Assembly: GCF_000374065.1 (NCBI RefSeq) | Contig: NZ_KB893248.1 | Location: forward strand, 100,541 to 164,540 | DNA: 64,000 bases | Reading direction: 5' to 3' | Source of the DNA: Spirosoma luteum DSM 19990 | GTDB taxonomy: Bacteria; Bacteroidota; Bacteroidia; Cytophagales; Spirosomataceae | In this document: one piece after another, positions 26,848 to 36,029 of the stretch | Layout of the letters: the number at the start of each line of letters is the position of its first letter | Position numbering within the stretch: the stretch's first letter is position 1 | Notes under the pieces: model-generated | What the model was told of the DNA's origin: nothing | Database searches by the model: none | What the model saw: only the letters and a program-made list of their open reading frames with translations | Translations under genes and position numbers: made by a program

Positions 26848-28374
26848 TCACAACTCAAACGTAATGCCCTGCGCCAGGGGCATGGTAGTGCCGTAATTGA
26901 TGGTATTGGTTTGTCGGCGCATGTAGGCTTTCCAGGCGTCGGAGCCGGATTCGCGACCACCGCCCGTTTCTTTTTCGCCCCCAAAGGCCCCGCCTATTTC
27001 GGCGCCCGACGTGCCGATATTCACGTTGGCAATGCCACAGTCCGACCCGGCCACCGACAGGAATTGCTCGGCTTCGCGGAGGTTCAGGGTGAAAATAGCG
27101 GAAGATAGACCTTGTGGCACGCCGTTCTGTTGCTGAATTGCATCCTCCAGTGTGGTGTACTTAAGCAGGTATAGAATGGGCGCGAAGGTTTCGCGCTGCA
27201 CAATGGGCCAGTTGTTCTCCGCTTCGGCAATGCAGGGTTTTACGTAGCAGCCGGATTCAAACCCAAGTCCGTCAACAACGCCTGGTTCCATCACAAAACG
27301 GCCACCTGCCTCCTTAATTTCCTGAATGGCTGCCTTGTAGCCCTGTACAGCCACCTTGTCAATGAGGGGGCCAACATGAAACGATTCGTCTAACGGGTTT
27401 CCTATACGCAGCTGGCTATAGGCGTTTTTGAGCCGATTTTTCACATCATCGTAAATGCTCTCCTGTACTATAATCCGGCGGGTGCTGGTACACCGCTGTC
27501 CGGCTGTGCCGACTGCTCCGAACACAATAGCCGGAATCGCCAGATTGAGGTCGGCGTGTTCGGATACAATGATGGCGTTATTGCCGCCCAGTTCGAGCAG
27601 GCTCTTGCCTAGGCGTCCGGCTACGGCTTCGGCCACGGCTTTGCCCATGCGGGTGCTGCCCGTAGCCGATAGCAATGCAATGCGCGGGTCGCGGGCCAGC
27701 CATTCACCCGTGGTTCGTCCACCGGTGATCACGCACGATACGCCTTCCGGCACATTGTTGTTCCGGAGCACCTCCCCGATAATTTGCTGACAGGCCAGTG
27801 CCGTGAGGGGCGTTTTTTCGGAAGGTTTCCAGATGCACACATCACCACACACCCAGGCCAGCATGGCATTCCAGGACCAGACAGCCACCGGAAAGTTAAA
27901 CGCTGATATAATGCCGACTACGCCTAATGGATGCCATTGTTCGAGCATCCGGTGCGCGGGGCGTTCGGAGTGCATGGACAAGCCATATAACTGACGCGAC
28001 TGGCCTACGGCAAAGTCGCAGATATCAATTATTTCCTGCACTTCGCCCAGCCCTTCCTGCAATGATTTGCCCATTTCGTAGCTAACCAGCGTACCCAGTT
28101 CGCGTTTGTAGTGCCGGAACTGTTCGCCCATCTGTCGTACTATTTCGCCCCGGCGGGGTGCCGGAACCTGCCGCCATTCGGCAAAAGCGGCCTGTGCCGT
28201 TTCCACAACCCGGTCGTAATCGGCGCGGGTCGTTTCGGTTACGCGGGCAATCAGTTGACCATCGGCGGGGGAATAAGAGTCGATGGTTTTGGCCGCGTCG
28301 GCGTGCCAGAATTGCTGCCCGGTGCTGGTGCCAGGCTTGAGCGGTTGCGTCGGTAAGGGCAGGATGGATTGCAT
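26848..28374 (-). CDS. ALDH7-type aldehyde dehydrogenase (probable aminoadipate-semialdehyde dehydrogenase)
   Basis: This 508-residue NAD-dependent aldehyde dehydrogenase has the catalytic cysteine C295 in GTAGQRCTSTRR and the general-base glutamate E261 in LLELGGNNAIIV. The cofactor-binding stretch PLGVVGIISAFNFPVAVWSWN is also present. The ELGGNN and AGQRCT wording is characteristic of the ALDH7/antiquitin branch, which oxidises alpha-aminoadipic semialdehyde (piperideine-6-carboxylate) in lysine breakdown. It stands alone on the minus strand, divergent from the fasciclin gene. Subfamily assignment rests on motif recall, not on a tree. Confidence 0.87.
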   Translation of the reverse strand: MQSILPLPTQPLKPGTSTGQQFWHADAAKTIDSYSPADGQLIARVTETTRADYDRVVETAQAAFAEWRQVPAPRRGEIVRQMGEQFRHYKRELGTLVSYEMGKSLQEGLGEVQEIIDICDFAVGQSRQLYGLSMHSERPAHRMLEQWHPLGVVGIISAFNFPVAVWSWNAMLAWVCGDVCIWKPSEKTPLTALACQQIIGEVLRNNNVPEGVSCVITGGRTTGEWLARDPRIALLSATGSTRMGKAVAEAVAGRLGKSLLELGGNNAIIVSEHADLNLAIPAIVFGAVGTAGQRCTSTRRIIVQESIYDDVKNRLKNAYSQLRIGNPLDESFHVGPLIDKVAVQGYKAAIQEIKEAGGRFVMEPGVVDGLGFESGCYVKPCIAEAENNWPIVQRETFAPILYLLKYTTLEDAIQQQNGVPQGLSSAIFTLNLREAEQFLSVAGSDCGIANVNIGTSGAEIGGAFGGEKETGGGRESGSDAWKAYMRRQTNTINYGTTMPLAQGITFEL

Positions 28375-28512
28375 AAACCTGGTTTTTGGTTTGTTGAGAC
28401 GGAGGCAAATCTACCGGGCTTTGCGTAAACATATGCATCGGTCAACAAACTTTTTGGGTAAACAACGGTTAGGAAATAATACTCAGATAAGGTTATAATA
28501 AACGACAACGTT

Positions 28513-29490
28513 ATGAAAATCAACCCAATTTATGGCCTGCTCGCGCTGGGAATTGCGCTGATCACTACGCCGGGGATGGCACAGACAACGCCCACCGGAA
28601 CGGTTTCCCGGACCACCCGGCCCCAGGGCGCTGTGGCACCCGATTCCGGGGCTGCCAACGAATCGACACGTAAGCAAAAACGATCCATGAAACGGAACCG
28701 GAAAGCCCAGCGGGCTAATGCTCAGGACACACCCGCCAACACGTCGGTACAGAACGCCCGTTACCGGGAGAGTTCGGCCAGTGATGGCACAGCGGTCAAT
28801 AACAGTAACGTAACGAATTATAACAGCAACAACGTGATGAATGCGCCTACGGGCGTAGGTAGTAACCCGAACACGGATAAGGCGCTGCAATCTCAGACGG
28901 AATCAACCGGCTCAAAATCAACAACGGGCACGACCAATTCCGGAGCGGGCACCATTGAGGCTATTAAGGGAGCAAAAACGACCGAAGAGCCTGCTGTAAA
29001 ATCGGGCAGCACCGTTCGGAATACGAGTATTGGCGACTTTGTGGCTTCGTCACCTAACTACATTACGCTCCAAAACGCCCTTCAGTCGTCAGATTTGTCC
29101 GATGTATTGAAAGGAACCGGCCCTTATACCATGTTTGCACCTACTAATGATGCGTTCAAAAAACTGCCTACTGCCGTGCAGGGTGGTTTGCTGGATGGTA
29201 GTAATCGGGATGCCCTGAAGCAATTACTATCCGGACATGTGGTAAGCGGGTTAATGAATTCGGATGACTTAGCGCAGAAGATAAAAGCAGGTGACGGCAA
29301 GGCGCAGCTCAAAACGCTGTCGGGTAGTACCCTTACTGCTCAACTCGGTTCAAATGGCCGTATTCAGCTAACAGATGAACACGGCGGTGTAGTCCATGTG
29401 GCCGACAAAGGAAGTCGCCAGCAGAATGGGGTTGTTTACGAAATTGATGCCGTTCTGCTGACGAAAGAAGGAGCGGCTGCTTTCAGGTAA
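28513..29490 (+). CDS. Exported fasciclin (FAS1) domain protein
   Basis: The protein has 325 residues and a signal peptide (about residues 1-23, ending GMAQ). A low-complexity Ser/Thr/Asn-rich linker spans about 24-165. A single FAS1 domain covers about 170-322 (NYITLQNALQSSDLSDVLKG, YTMFAPTNDAFKKLP, GHVVSGLM and the final NGVVYEIDAVLL). FAS1 domains mediate adhesion or protein contacts at the surface or in the periplasm. It is followed by a terminator, so it is a single-gene unit. Confidence 0.9.
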   Translation: MKINPIYGLLALGIALITTPGMAQTTPTGTVSRTTRPQGAVAPDSGAANESTRKQKRSMKRNRKAQRANAQDTPANTSVQNARYRESSASDGTAVNNSNVTNYNSNNVMNAPTGVGSNPNTDKALQSQTESTGSKSTTGTTNSGAGTIEAIKGAKTTEEPAVKSGSTVRNTSIGDFVASSPNYITLQNALQSSDLSDVLKGTGPYTMFAPTNDAFKKLPTAVQGGLLDGSNRDALKQLLSGHVVSGLMNSDDLAQKIKAGDGKAQLKTLSGSTLTAQLGSNGRIQLTDEHGGVVHVADKGSRQQNGVVYEIDAVLLTKEGAAAFR

Positions 29491-29530
29491 AAGAAACACA
29501 GTGCGATCGTATAGGGCAGAGAGTTATTTT

Positions 29531-29558
29531 GCTGCTAACGATTCAGCAGTCTTTTTTT
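29531..29558 (+). terminator. Terminator of the fasciclin gene
   Basis: A short stem CTGCT/AGCAG (29532-29536 with 29545-29549) is followed by TC and seven T residues. It lies 41 bp past the stop codon. Confidence 0.6.
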
Positions 29559-29560
29559 AT

Positions 29561-29607
29561 GCCGTAAACCGGGCCAGCTATCGTTAATGGCTGGCCCGGT
29601 TTACGGC
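29561..29607. repeat. 18-bp perfect inverted repeat
   Basis: Bases 29561-29578 pair perfectly with 29590-29607 around an 11-nt spacer. The structure follows the fasciclin terminator by two bases and has no T tract after it on either strand. It could be a second stop, a mobile-repeat remnant or an mRNA-protecting hairpin. Confidence 0.7.
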
Positions 29608-29679
29608 CACAAGCCGACTACAATGCTGATTTATACAGCTTATTGGCCCGTATAAATTCCTACTTTTTTAAATTCTCTC

Positions 29680-29687
29680 TATATTTG
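29680..29687 (+). promoter_or_regulatory. Bacteroidota-type -7 element of the sigma gene
   Basis: TATATTTG matches the TAnnTTTG consensus exactly and lies 20 bp upstream of the GTG start, leaving a leader of about 14 nt. No clear -33 TTG is present at the usual distance. Confidence 0.5.
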
Positions 29688-29707
29688 ACCACCTTAACCT
29701 TCACTGC

Positions 29708-30259
29708 GTGAAACGCCAATCCTCTTTAGTATCAGAAAGCGTTCTGATCGAAAAGCTTATCCAGCGCGATCAGCAGGCGTTCCAATGGCTTTATGATCAA
29801 TACTCACCCGCTCTGTATGGCGTCGTGTTACGCATCGTGCGTGACGACGATCAGGCGGCTGACCTCCTGCAGGACATCTTCATCAAAATTTGGAAAAACC
29901 TGGATGCCTACGACGCTACTAAAGGCCGTTTGTTTACCTGGATGCTGAACGTTGCCCGTAACACAGCCATCGATTCACTAAGAGCCCGTAAAACACAACC
30001 CTACGCCGAAATCCGAACAGACGCTGACACCGTACATATTGTCGATCAGGAACACAACACGGAGCAACCCAAACCCGAGCATATCGGTCTTAAGGATGTA
30101 GTAAACCAACTAAGACCTGAACGTAAAGAACTTATTGACCTGGTTTACTTTGGGGGATATACCCACGAAGAGGCTGCCGAAAAACTTAATCTGCCCCTTG
30201 GAACAGTGAAAACCCGGGTGCGGGCCGCGTTGCAGGAACTGAAGCAGTTGTTTCGATAA
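29708..30259 (+). CDS. ECF RNA polymerase sigma factor (SigK-like)
   Basis: This 183-residue sigma factor has a GTG start. Region 2 spans about residues 20-85 (FQWLYDQYSPALYGVVLRIVRDDDQAADLLQDIFIKIW, then LFTWMLNVARNTAIDSLRAR). Region 4 spans about 125-180 (DLVYFGGYTHEEAAEKLNLPLGTVKTRVRAAL). The anti-sigma gene follows at once. The pair resembles SigK/RskA modules, which usually answer envelope or oxidative stress. The exported MsrB just downstream fits an oxidative theme, but that link is inference. Confidence 0.93.
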   Translation: MKRQSSLVSESVLIEKLIQRDQQAFQWLYDQYSPALYGVVLRIVRDDDQAADLLQDIFIKIWKNLDAYDATKGRLFTWMLNVARNTAIDSLRARKTQPYAEIRTDADTVHIVDQEHNTEQPKPEHIGLKDVVNQLRPERKELIDLVYFGGYTHEEAAEKLNLPLGTVKTRVRAALQELKQLFR

Positions 30260-30283
30260 CAACTGTACTTGAACAATCTGAAT

Positions 30284-31120
30284 ATGAACGTTACTGAGTA
30301 TATAGCGTCGGGAATACTGGAGTCTTACGTCATGGGGGCGGTAAGCGACCAGGAACGGCGCGAGGTCGAGTGCCTTTCGTCTATTTATCCAGAGGTAGGG
30401 CGGGAACTTGACCAACTGTCAGAGGCCATTGAACAGTATGCCATGCTGCATAGTGTTGAGCCGCCGGCCTCCATTAAGGCTAAACTGCTTCAGCAGCTTA
30501 GCTTTAGCAACCATGAAGAAGAGGACGACGAACAGGAGAGTGATGCCATTGTTCGGCCAATGCCGGTGGATATGTCTTCGTCCCACGCCCACCGGACTAC
30601 CTGGATTGTAGCAGCCTGTATGGGACTTGCTATGTTGCTCTTCTCGTTTTTTCTGATCTCGAAACTGCGCACCAATCAGAATGCACTGGCCTCCGTTCGC
30701 AGTAGAAACGATAGCCTGAAAACAGTAGCCAGCCAATTACAGGCAGATCAGGCACAGTCCGAGCAGGTTGTTGCCCTGTTAAGTCAGCCAGCGTTGAAGA
30801 GGATCGAACTAAAAGGCAATAAGCAGGCTCCGGAAGGTGATCTGTTTGTTTTCTGGAATGCTGATACGAAGCAGGTTGCGGTCACTGTCAAGTCATTACC
30901 GGTCCTGCCTACTGATAAACAGTATCAGCTTTGGGCACTGGTTGATGGTAAGCCAGTTGATGCAGGGGTATTTGACGCAGGTAGTACTAATTCGGCTACG
31001 CAGCCCCTGAATCGCTCGATTGCCCGGGCTGATGCCTTTGCGGTAACCGTTGAGAAACGGGGTGGTAGTCCGGCGCCAACTATGTCTACGCTGTTGGCCA
31101 TATCGCCGGTGAAGGCCTGA
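30284..31120 (+). CDS. RskA-type anti-sigma factor
   Basis: From ATG 30284 this has 278 residues; a TTG at 30269 would add five. The N-terminal cytoplasmic sigma-binding part is MNVTEYIASGILESYVMGAVSDQERREVECL. A transmembrane helix follows near residue 110 (WIVAACMGLAMLLFSFFLIS), then a coiled linker and a C-terminal RskA domain (about 190-275, DLFVFWNADTKQVAVTVKSLP, YQLWALVDGKPVDAGVFD). No zinc-binding HxxxCxxC motif is seen, as is usual for this subfamily. It should sequester the sigma factor encoded 24 bp upstream. Confidence 0.92.
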   Translation: MNVTEYIASGILESYVMGAVSDQERREVECLSSIYPEVGRELDQLSEAIEQYAMLHSVEPPASIKAKLLQQLSFSNHEEEDDEQESDAIVRPMPVDMSSSHAHRTTWIVAACMGLAMLLFSFFLISKLRTNQNALASVRSRNDSLKTVASQLQADQAQSEQVVALLSQPALKRIELKGNKQAPEGDLFVFWNADTKQVAVTVKSLPVLPTDKQYQLWALVDGKPVDAGVFDAGSTNSATQPLNRSIARADAFAVTVEKRGGSPAPTMSTLLAISPVKA

Positions 31121-31148
31121 ACGAGCTATGCTTCTTTTTTGTTATTTA

Positions 31149-31190
31149 GTCAGCACAGCCTCCATATATGGCCTGTGCTGACATTTTTTT
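31149..31190 (+). terminator. Terminator of the sigma/anti-sigma operon
   Basis: A perfect 10-bp stem GTCAGCACAG/CTGTGCTGAC (31149-31158 with 31173-31182) is followed by seven T residues at 31184-31190, just after the anti-sigma stop codon. Confidence 0.85.
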
Positions 31191-31262
31191 ATGTGGTTAA
31201 ACACCCTCAGTGTTTTAGGCCGATAGCTCAACGAACGATTATTAACTTTCACCAACAAACGT

Positions 31263-31763
31263 ATGAAATACATCCTTTTTATTACCCTGCCCGTTTTGAT
31301 ACTCGTCAGTCTTGCATTTACGTATGCACGGTATGACGATAAACCCAAAAGCAGCTCAGACGACGACCAGCCCCGCAAAGTTGTTAAAACCGAAGCGGAA
31401 TGGAAGAAGCTGTTGACATCCGATCAATACGCTATTTTGCGCGATCATGGTACTGAACGGGCTTTCTCGAGCCCGCTGAATGACATCCACCAAAAAGGTA
31501 CGTTCTACTGTGCGGGTTGTCATAATCCACTGTTTTCGGCCGATACTAAATTTGATTCTGGAACCGGCTGGCCAAGCTTTTACACGCCCATTGCCAAGAA
31601 TGCAGTGAGCGAAAAAAAGGACAGAGCGTACGGAATGGTCCGTACCGAAATACTATGTAGTGTATGCAGCGGTCATCTGGGTCACGTTTTTGAGGATGGT
31701 CCTAAACCAACAGGACTCCGGTACTGTATGAATGGTGCAGCTATGACATTTGAAAAGAAATAA
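31263..31763 (+). CDS. msrB: Membrane-anchored or exported peptide-methionine (R)-S-oxide reductase
   Basis: This 166-residue protein begins with a hydrophobic export segment (YILFITLPVLILVSLAFTY), so it acts outside the cytoplasm. The MsrB domain carries two zinc-binding CxxC pairs (FYCAGC and ILCSVC), the signature GTGWPSF, HLGHVFEDGPKPTGLRYC and the catalytic C155. It reduces methionine-R-sulfoxide in envelope proteins. The usual Asn-Ser after the catalytic region reads MNGAAMTF, a mild variation. A terminator follows it directly. Confidence 0.95.
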   Translation: MKYILFITLPVLILVSLAFTYARYDDKPKSSSDDDQPRKVVKTEAEWKKLLTSDQYAILRDHGTERAFSSPLNDIHQKGTFYCAGCHNPLFSADTKFDSGTGWPSFYTPIAKNAVSEKKDRAYGMVRTEILCSVCSGHLGHVFEDGPKPTGLRYCMNGAAMTFEKK

Positions 31764-31797
31764 ACTAACACAAAACGGCGTCAGAGCCGTTATATAG

Positions 31798-31829
31798 AAG
31801 CCGGACCGCCTGTAGCAGTCCGGCTTTTG
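31798..31829 (+). terminator. Terminator of msrB
   Basis: A 9-bp stem AAGCCGGAC/GTCCGGCTT (31798-31806 with 31818-31826) has an 11-nt loop and continues into TTTTG, 35 bp after the msrB stop codon. Confidence 0.75.
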
Positions 31830-31853
31830 TACGTCACATCGGCTGAAAATTAG

Positions 31854-31861
31854 TATCTTTG
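31854..31861 (+). promoter_or_regulatory. Bacteroidota-type promoter of the penicillin-binding protein gene
   Basis: TATCTTTG matches TAnnTTTG, with a TTG at 31827-31829 about 24 bp upstream, slightly farther than usual. The implied leader to the ATG at 31965 is about 100 nt. Confidence 0.45.
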
Positions 31862-31964
31862 GCACCCGTACCGGATGCATGTCGTTACCCTTCTTTCGGG
31901 GGGTAATCGTGTATCCTTCGGCAGTCCATTGAGAAATAAATGAGAGTCTTTTAGAAAAATACGC

Positions 31965-34541
31965 ATGAGTCAACATAGGAAGCGATTCCGCGCTGTTCGG
32001 CACGCCTTTGGGACATTCCGACAACGAATTCGACAACGCCGTATACAACTTGGCAATGTCAGACGCGGAGTGAGCCGACAAATCGTACGGGTTGCTGGTG
32101 AAGAACGGGTTGGTGCCTTGCTTAGCACGTATCAGGCGTACCGCAATCGCCTGCGCTCGTTTGTTTTTCAGTACATCGATCCTGATTCGGGATATTACCC
32201 TTACCTCAAAAATGCCACCAAGCTCATTTTTTGGGTATTTCTGCTGACAGGTATCTACGTTTTCATCCTCAACAACAATTTCCTATATCTGACAGGAGAG
32301 ATGCCTAGCGTTGAGGAGCTTAAAAATCCCAAACTCAATCAGTCTTCCGAAATTTATTCGCAGGATGGGGTAATGATCGGGAAGTTCTACGAAGAAAACC
32401 GAACCCCGATAAAATTTGAAAACATTCCGAAGTCCATTATTAATGCGCTGATTGCGACGGAAGATGCCCGGTTTTATTCCCACGTGGGGATTGACCCCCG
32501 GGCCATTGGCCGGGCAGTTATCAGTATGGGACGCGATGGGGGAGGATCAACTATTACGCAGCAGTTAGCCAAAAATCTTTTTAAAACGCGTCGAAAATCA
32601 CAAAGTGGCGTACTAACGCGAATTCCGGTCATTCGGAAGGTTATTTACAAATCAAAGGAGTGGCTGATGGCCCTGAAGCTGGAGCGCAACTTTACCAAGA
32701 ACGAAATTATCACCTACTACTTCAATACGGTTGATTTCGGTAGTAATGCGTTTGGGCTGAAAACAGCTTCCCGTATATTTTTCAACAAGGATACCGATAG
32801 CCTGAGTGTGCAGGAGGGAGCCGTTCTGGTCGGGTTGCAAAAAGCGACTACCTATTATAACCCGTTAAAAAATCCTAAAAACGCCCTTAAGCGCCGAAAC
32901 ATTGTGCTGGGGCAAATGGCCAAGTATGATTTCCTGACCCAAAAAGAGGCAGACTCTGTCAGCTCCTTGCCGCTTAAAACGGAATTCACACCCGAGAATC
33001 CGTACTCAGGCCCGGCCAGCTACCTCAAAAACGCCGTCGAGGATTTCGTGAAGAAATGGGCTGACAAGAATGAAGACGGGTATAATTTATACACGGATGG
33101 CCTGCGTATCATTACAACAGTAGACTCCCGGATGCAGCGGTACGCGGAGGAAGCGACAAGTGAGAAAATGAAGCAGTTGCAGCGCACGTTCGATGATCAC
33201 TGGCAGGGGCGTAACCCCTGGACGGATGAAAATGGGAACGAATTGCCCGGCTTCATCGACTCGGTGGCCCGGCGTACCGAACGTTATAAGACCCTGAGCA
33301 AGCGTTTTTTGCCGCTGTACCCGGACTCAATCATGTACTACATGAAGAACAAGAAGTACAAGATGCGGGTGTTTAGCTGGAACAGTAAACGCGGGTACGA
33401 CTCCACCACCATGACCCCTTACGATTCAATCGCTTATTATAAACATTTTCTGCAATCGGGCATGGTTGCCATGGACCCGCGCTCGGGTTACATCAGGGCG
33501 TGGGTAGGGGGGCTGGATTACGACTACTTCAAGTACGACCACGTGAAGCAGGGCAAACGACAGCCTGGATCAACCTTCAAGCCGTTTGTATATACCACCG
33601 CCATTGACGATACCCTGATTAACCTTAGCCCCTGCGACCGGATTCAGGACCGCCCGTTTCGTAAGGAATATCGCGAGAATAAGGAGGACAAAGTGTGGGA
33701 ACCCCGCAATTCAACGGGATATTACACATACGCGAACATGACGCTGCGCCGGGCTATGGCCCGCTCGGTCAACTCCATAACGGCTCGCCTGACGGATGAC
33801 GTTGGCCCCGAACGGGTGGCCGAGTATGCCCACCGGATGGGTATTCAGAGTCGCCTGGACCCCGTTCCATCCATTGGGCTGGGCTCATCTGACGTGTCGT
33901 TATACGAGCTGGTAAGTGCTTACTGCACGTTTGTCAACGACGGCGAATCGACCCAGCCTATCATTGTGCAGCGCATCGAAGATCGGGATGGTAACGTTAT
34001 TGAAACGTTTACGAGTCAGCATAAACGGGCCATCAGTTCCGAAACGGCCTTCCTGATGCGCTATATGCTGCAGGGCGGTTTGCAGGAATCCGGCGGCACA
34101 TCGCAAAGCTTATGGTCTTATAATTTGTTTAAGAATCATAACGAGATGGGAGCCAAAACCGGTACCACGTCGAACAACTCCGATGGCTGGTTCGTGGGTG
34201 TTTCCAACAACCTGGTGGTAGGCGCCTGGGTAGGGGGTGATGATCGAAGTATTCACTTCCGGTCAACTGACCTGGGCGAAGGGGCTAAGACCGCGCTGCC
34301 ACTGGTCGGTCGATTTCTGGAGAAGGTGTATGCCGACCCGAAGTTTAAGAATCTACAGGCGCCCTTTCCCAAACCCGAAGGCATCGCAAAAAATTACTTA
34401 AACTGCGGTCCTTCCGGCGACGAAGAAGTCATTGAAGAGTCTGACTCTACCAGTTCCTCCGAAGAGCCAGCAGACTCAACCTTTATCGAGATGTTGCCCT
34501 TTGCTCCACCAGTGCCAATCGACACAACGAAGAGACAGTAG
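31965..34541 (+). CDS. Class A penicillin-binding protein (PBP1A-like transglycosylase/transpeptidase)
   Basis: The 858-residue bifunctional peptidoglycan synthase has a basic cytoplasmic N-terminus of about 85 residues and one transmembrane helix (LIFWVFLLTGIYVFIL). The GT51 transglycosylase domain carries ATEDARFYSHVGIDPRAIGR with the catalytic Glu, and GGSTITQQLAKNLF. The transpeptidase domain carries RQPGSTFKPFVY (SxxK serine), SVNS (SxN) and KTGTTSNNSDGWF (KTG). It polymerises and cross-links cell-wall glycan in the periplasm. The C-terminus is Ser/Glu-rich and low in complexity. Confidence 0.96.
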   Translation: MSQHRKRFRAVRHAFGTFRQRIRQRRIQLGNVRRGVSRQIVRVAGEERVGALLSTYQAYRNRLRSFVFQYIDPDSGYYPYLKNATKLIFWVFLLTGIYVFILNNNFLYLTGEMPSVEELKNPKLNQSSEIYSQDGVMIGKFYEENRTPIKFENIPKSIINALIATEDARFYSHVGIDPRAIGRAVISMGRDGGGSTITQQLAKNLFKTRRKSQSGVLTRIPVIRKVIYKSKEWLMALKLERNFTKNEIITYYFNTVDFGSNAFGLKTASRIFFNKDTDSLSVQEGAVLVGLQKATTYYNPLKNPKNALKRRNIVLGQMAKYDFLTQKEADSVSSLPLKTEFTPENPYSGPASYLKNAVEDFVKKWADKNEDGYNLYTDGLRIITTVDSRMQRYAEEATSEKMKQLQRTFDDHWQGRNPWTDENGNELPGFIDSVARRTERYKTLSKRFLPLYPDSIMYYMKNKKYKMRVFSWNSKRGYDSTTMTPYDSIAYYKHFLQSGMVAMDPRSGYIRAWVGGLDYDYFKYDHVKQGKRQPGSTFKPFVYTTAIDDTLINLSPCDRIQDRPFRKEYRENKEDKVWEPRNSTGYYTYANMTLRRAMARSVNSITARLTDDVGPERVAEYAHRMGIQSRLDPVPSIGLGSSDVSLYELVSAYCTFVNDGESTQPIIVQRIEDRDGNVIETFTSQHKRAISSETAFLMRYMLQGGLQESGGTSQSLWSYNLFKNHNEMGAKTGTTSNNSDGWFVGVSNNLVVGAWVGGDDRSIHFRSTDLGEGAKTALPLVGRFLEKVYADPKFKNLQAPFPKPEGIAKNYLNCGPSGDEEVIEESDSTSSSEEPADSTFIEMLPFAPPVPIDTTKRQ

Positions 34542-34550
34542 GTAGGTGCA

Positions 34551-34585
34551 CGTCAGTCGGGGAGTTGTTCGCTTATACACTGACG
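34551..34585. repeat. 7-bp inverted repeat between the PBP and hydrolase genes
   Basis: CGTCAGT (34551-34557) pairs with ACTGACG (34579-34585) in the 88-bp gap. No T tract follows, so termination is doubtful. Confidence 0.3.
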
Positions 34586-34629
34586 AAAAATGAGTCTTTG
34601 GCGAATAGGTTGCTTGAAGAAGTTTACAG

Positions 34630-35607
34630 ATGATGTTTGGTATGAAACGCTTTTTACGAATCGCCTGCTGGAGTTTACTCAGTGCATTTGGTCTGGTCAT
34701 TTGCGTGGTAGGAGCAGCCTGGTTTGTCGATTCCCGAAAAACGGACGAAGAGTTAGCGGAAGAATTCAGAAATCAACGCATTCGGCCCACCGTACACTAC
34801 TACCACATTGCTGGCGAACCGGGAGAAAAGCCACGTACCATTCGGTTTCTGGAAACTCCTGCGCTGAAAGGCGATTCGGCCCAGCCCGTTATTCTATTCG
34901 TACACGGTGCTCCCAGTTCCCTGTCCTTTTTCGACAAGTTTTTTAAGGATACCCTGTTGCTGAATAAGGCGCAGTTGGTGGCCGTAGATCGACCAGGATA
35001 TGGTTACTCCGATTTCGGTCGGGTCGAAACCTCAATTATCAATCAGGCTAAGTTCCTGCAACCCCTCATCGACCGGTTTCGGAAAGCGCCTTTTTTAATG
35101 ATTGTCGGCTCGTCGTACGGAGGGTCCGTTTCGGCCCGGTTGGCCATGAATAACCCCGATTTGGTTGATCATGTCGTTTTTGTTTCTTCGGCCCTGGGTC
35201 CGGGTCTGGAGCGGACGTATTCAATCAGTTATCTGGCCGACAGCCCCTTAATTTACTGGTGTGTCTCCCCGCTCCTCCGCCTGGCTAATGATGAGAAGCT
35301 GGCGCACCGGGAAGCGCTGGAAGCCATATTACCCGACTGGCCCAAGATTCGGGCAAATATCACGATGTTACACGGCCAGCGCGATGAGCTGGTTTATCCC
35401 ACCAATGTATCATTTGCCGAGCATCATTTGGTCAATGCCCGGGTGAAGCAGTTTTTGCTGCCCGAGAATCGCCACGATATCGTGTTCAACAAGCGTGAAT
35501 ACATGACGCAGATAATCCTTGATATTCTTAATCGGCGCGAGCGAAAGGAGGAAACAAAAACGAAGACGATGGCTGTCAAATTAACGGACGAGCCGGTTAA
35601 ACTGTAG
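34630..35607 (+). CDS. Membrane-anchored alpha/beta hydrolase
   Basis: The protein has 325 residues; ATG 34642 (MKRFLRIACW) is an equally good start. An N-terminal hydrophobic segment is followed by an alpha/beta-hydrolase fold. The oxyanion-region motif is FVHGAPSS, the nucleophile S162 sits in VGSSYGGS, the acidic member is probably within LHGQRDELVYP, and the catalytic His is in RHDIVF. The substrate cannot be told. It ends eight bases before the decayed VOC gene and probably marks the left edge of the ancestral gene order, next to the UbiA-like gene now at 53.1-53.9 kb. Confidence 0.88.
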   Translation: MMFGMKRFLRIACWSLLSAFGLVICVVGAAWFVDSRKTDEELAEEFRNQRIRPTVHYYHIAGEPGEKPRTIRFLETPALKGDSAQPVILFVHGAPSSLSFFDKFFKDTLLLNKAQLVAVDRPGYGYSDFGRVETSIINQAKFLQPLIDRFRKAPFLMIVGSSYGGSVSARLAMNNPDLVDHVVFVSSALGPGLERTYSISYLADSPLIYWCVSPLLRLANDEKLAHREALEAILPDWPKIRANITMLHGQRDELVYPTNVSFAEHHLVNARVKQFLLPENRHDIVFNKREYMTQIILDILNRRERKEETKTKTMAVKLTDEPVKL

Positions 35608-35614
35608 AGCGGGC

Positions 35615-35736
35615 TCAGGCCGTCAGTTCCAGTTGGTTTTCTTCGGGGTCCAGCACCACACTTTCGTAATAGCCGTCGCCCGTACTGGTGTTTCTACCAG
35701 TGGGCCAAACAGAATTTGGTCCGTCAACTCCATGAC
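35615..35736 (-). pseudogene. C-terminal fragment of a decayed VOC (glyoxalase-fold) gene
   Basis: The minus strand up to the TGA at 35615-35617 translates as TGDGYYESVVLDPEENQLEL plus TA, the characteristic C-terminus of small VOC/glyoxalase-fold proteins. Just upstream, in another frame, comes VMELTDQILFGP, matching the helix that normally precedes it, so at least one frameshift is present. No start codon or N-terminal half is here; the matching N-terminal half lies at 52855-53075 in the same orientation. The 35608-36029 gap otherwise shows no gene. Confidence 0.75.
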
Positions 35737-35738
35737 CA

Positions 35739-35747
35739 ATTGGTTAC
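35739..35747 (+). repeat. Left 9-bp inverted repeat of the putative island
   Basis: ATTGGTTAC, the exact reverse complement of GTAACCAAT at 52842-52850. It begins two bases inside the last VOC-homologous codon (GTC at 35734-35736 on the minus strand). A 9-bp match alone could be chance; its position at the homology boundary is what makes it notable. Confidence 0.45.
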
Positions 35748-36029
35748 AAAAGTGCATTGGCAAGTAGTTTGAGAAGCATCTTTGAAAGGCTATAATGGCC
35801 GTAATATTCTTACGAATCTTAGGTACTTCAGTGAGAGCAGTGACATAATTGGGAGACATACTGTCTAATCCAAATGACTATCAGCGGTTTGCCGTTTAAT
35901 AAGAAAGATTCTCTTCTCTGGCTAATATTTCATAAGCTCACTATATCCGCCTGCAAAATTAGCTTTTTTTAAGAAAAAATAGTTAATTTCATTTGATTTT
36001 CCCGAGTAGGCTACTAAAAGAACTGGACT

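Noticed and set aside
35623..35859. A 78-codon open frame on the minus strand as a separate small gene
   Set aside because: Part of it is the frameshifted VOC remnant (ELTDQILFGP) and the rest has no family resemblance, so it is treated as part of the pseudogene region.
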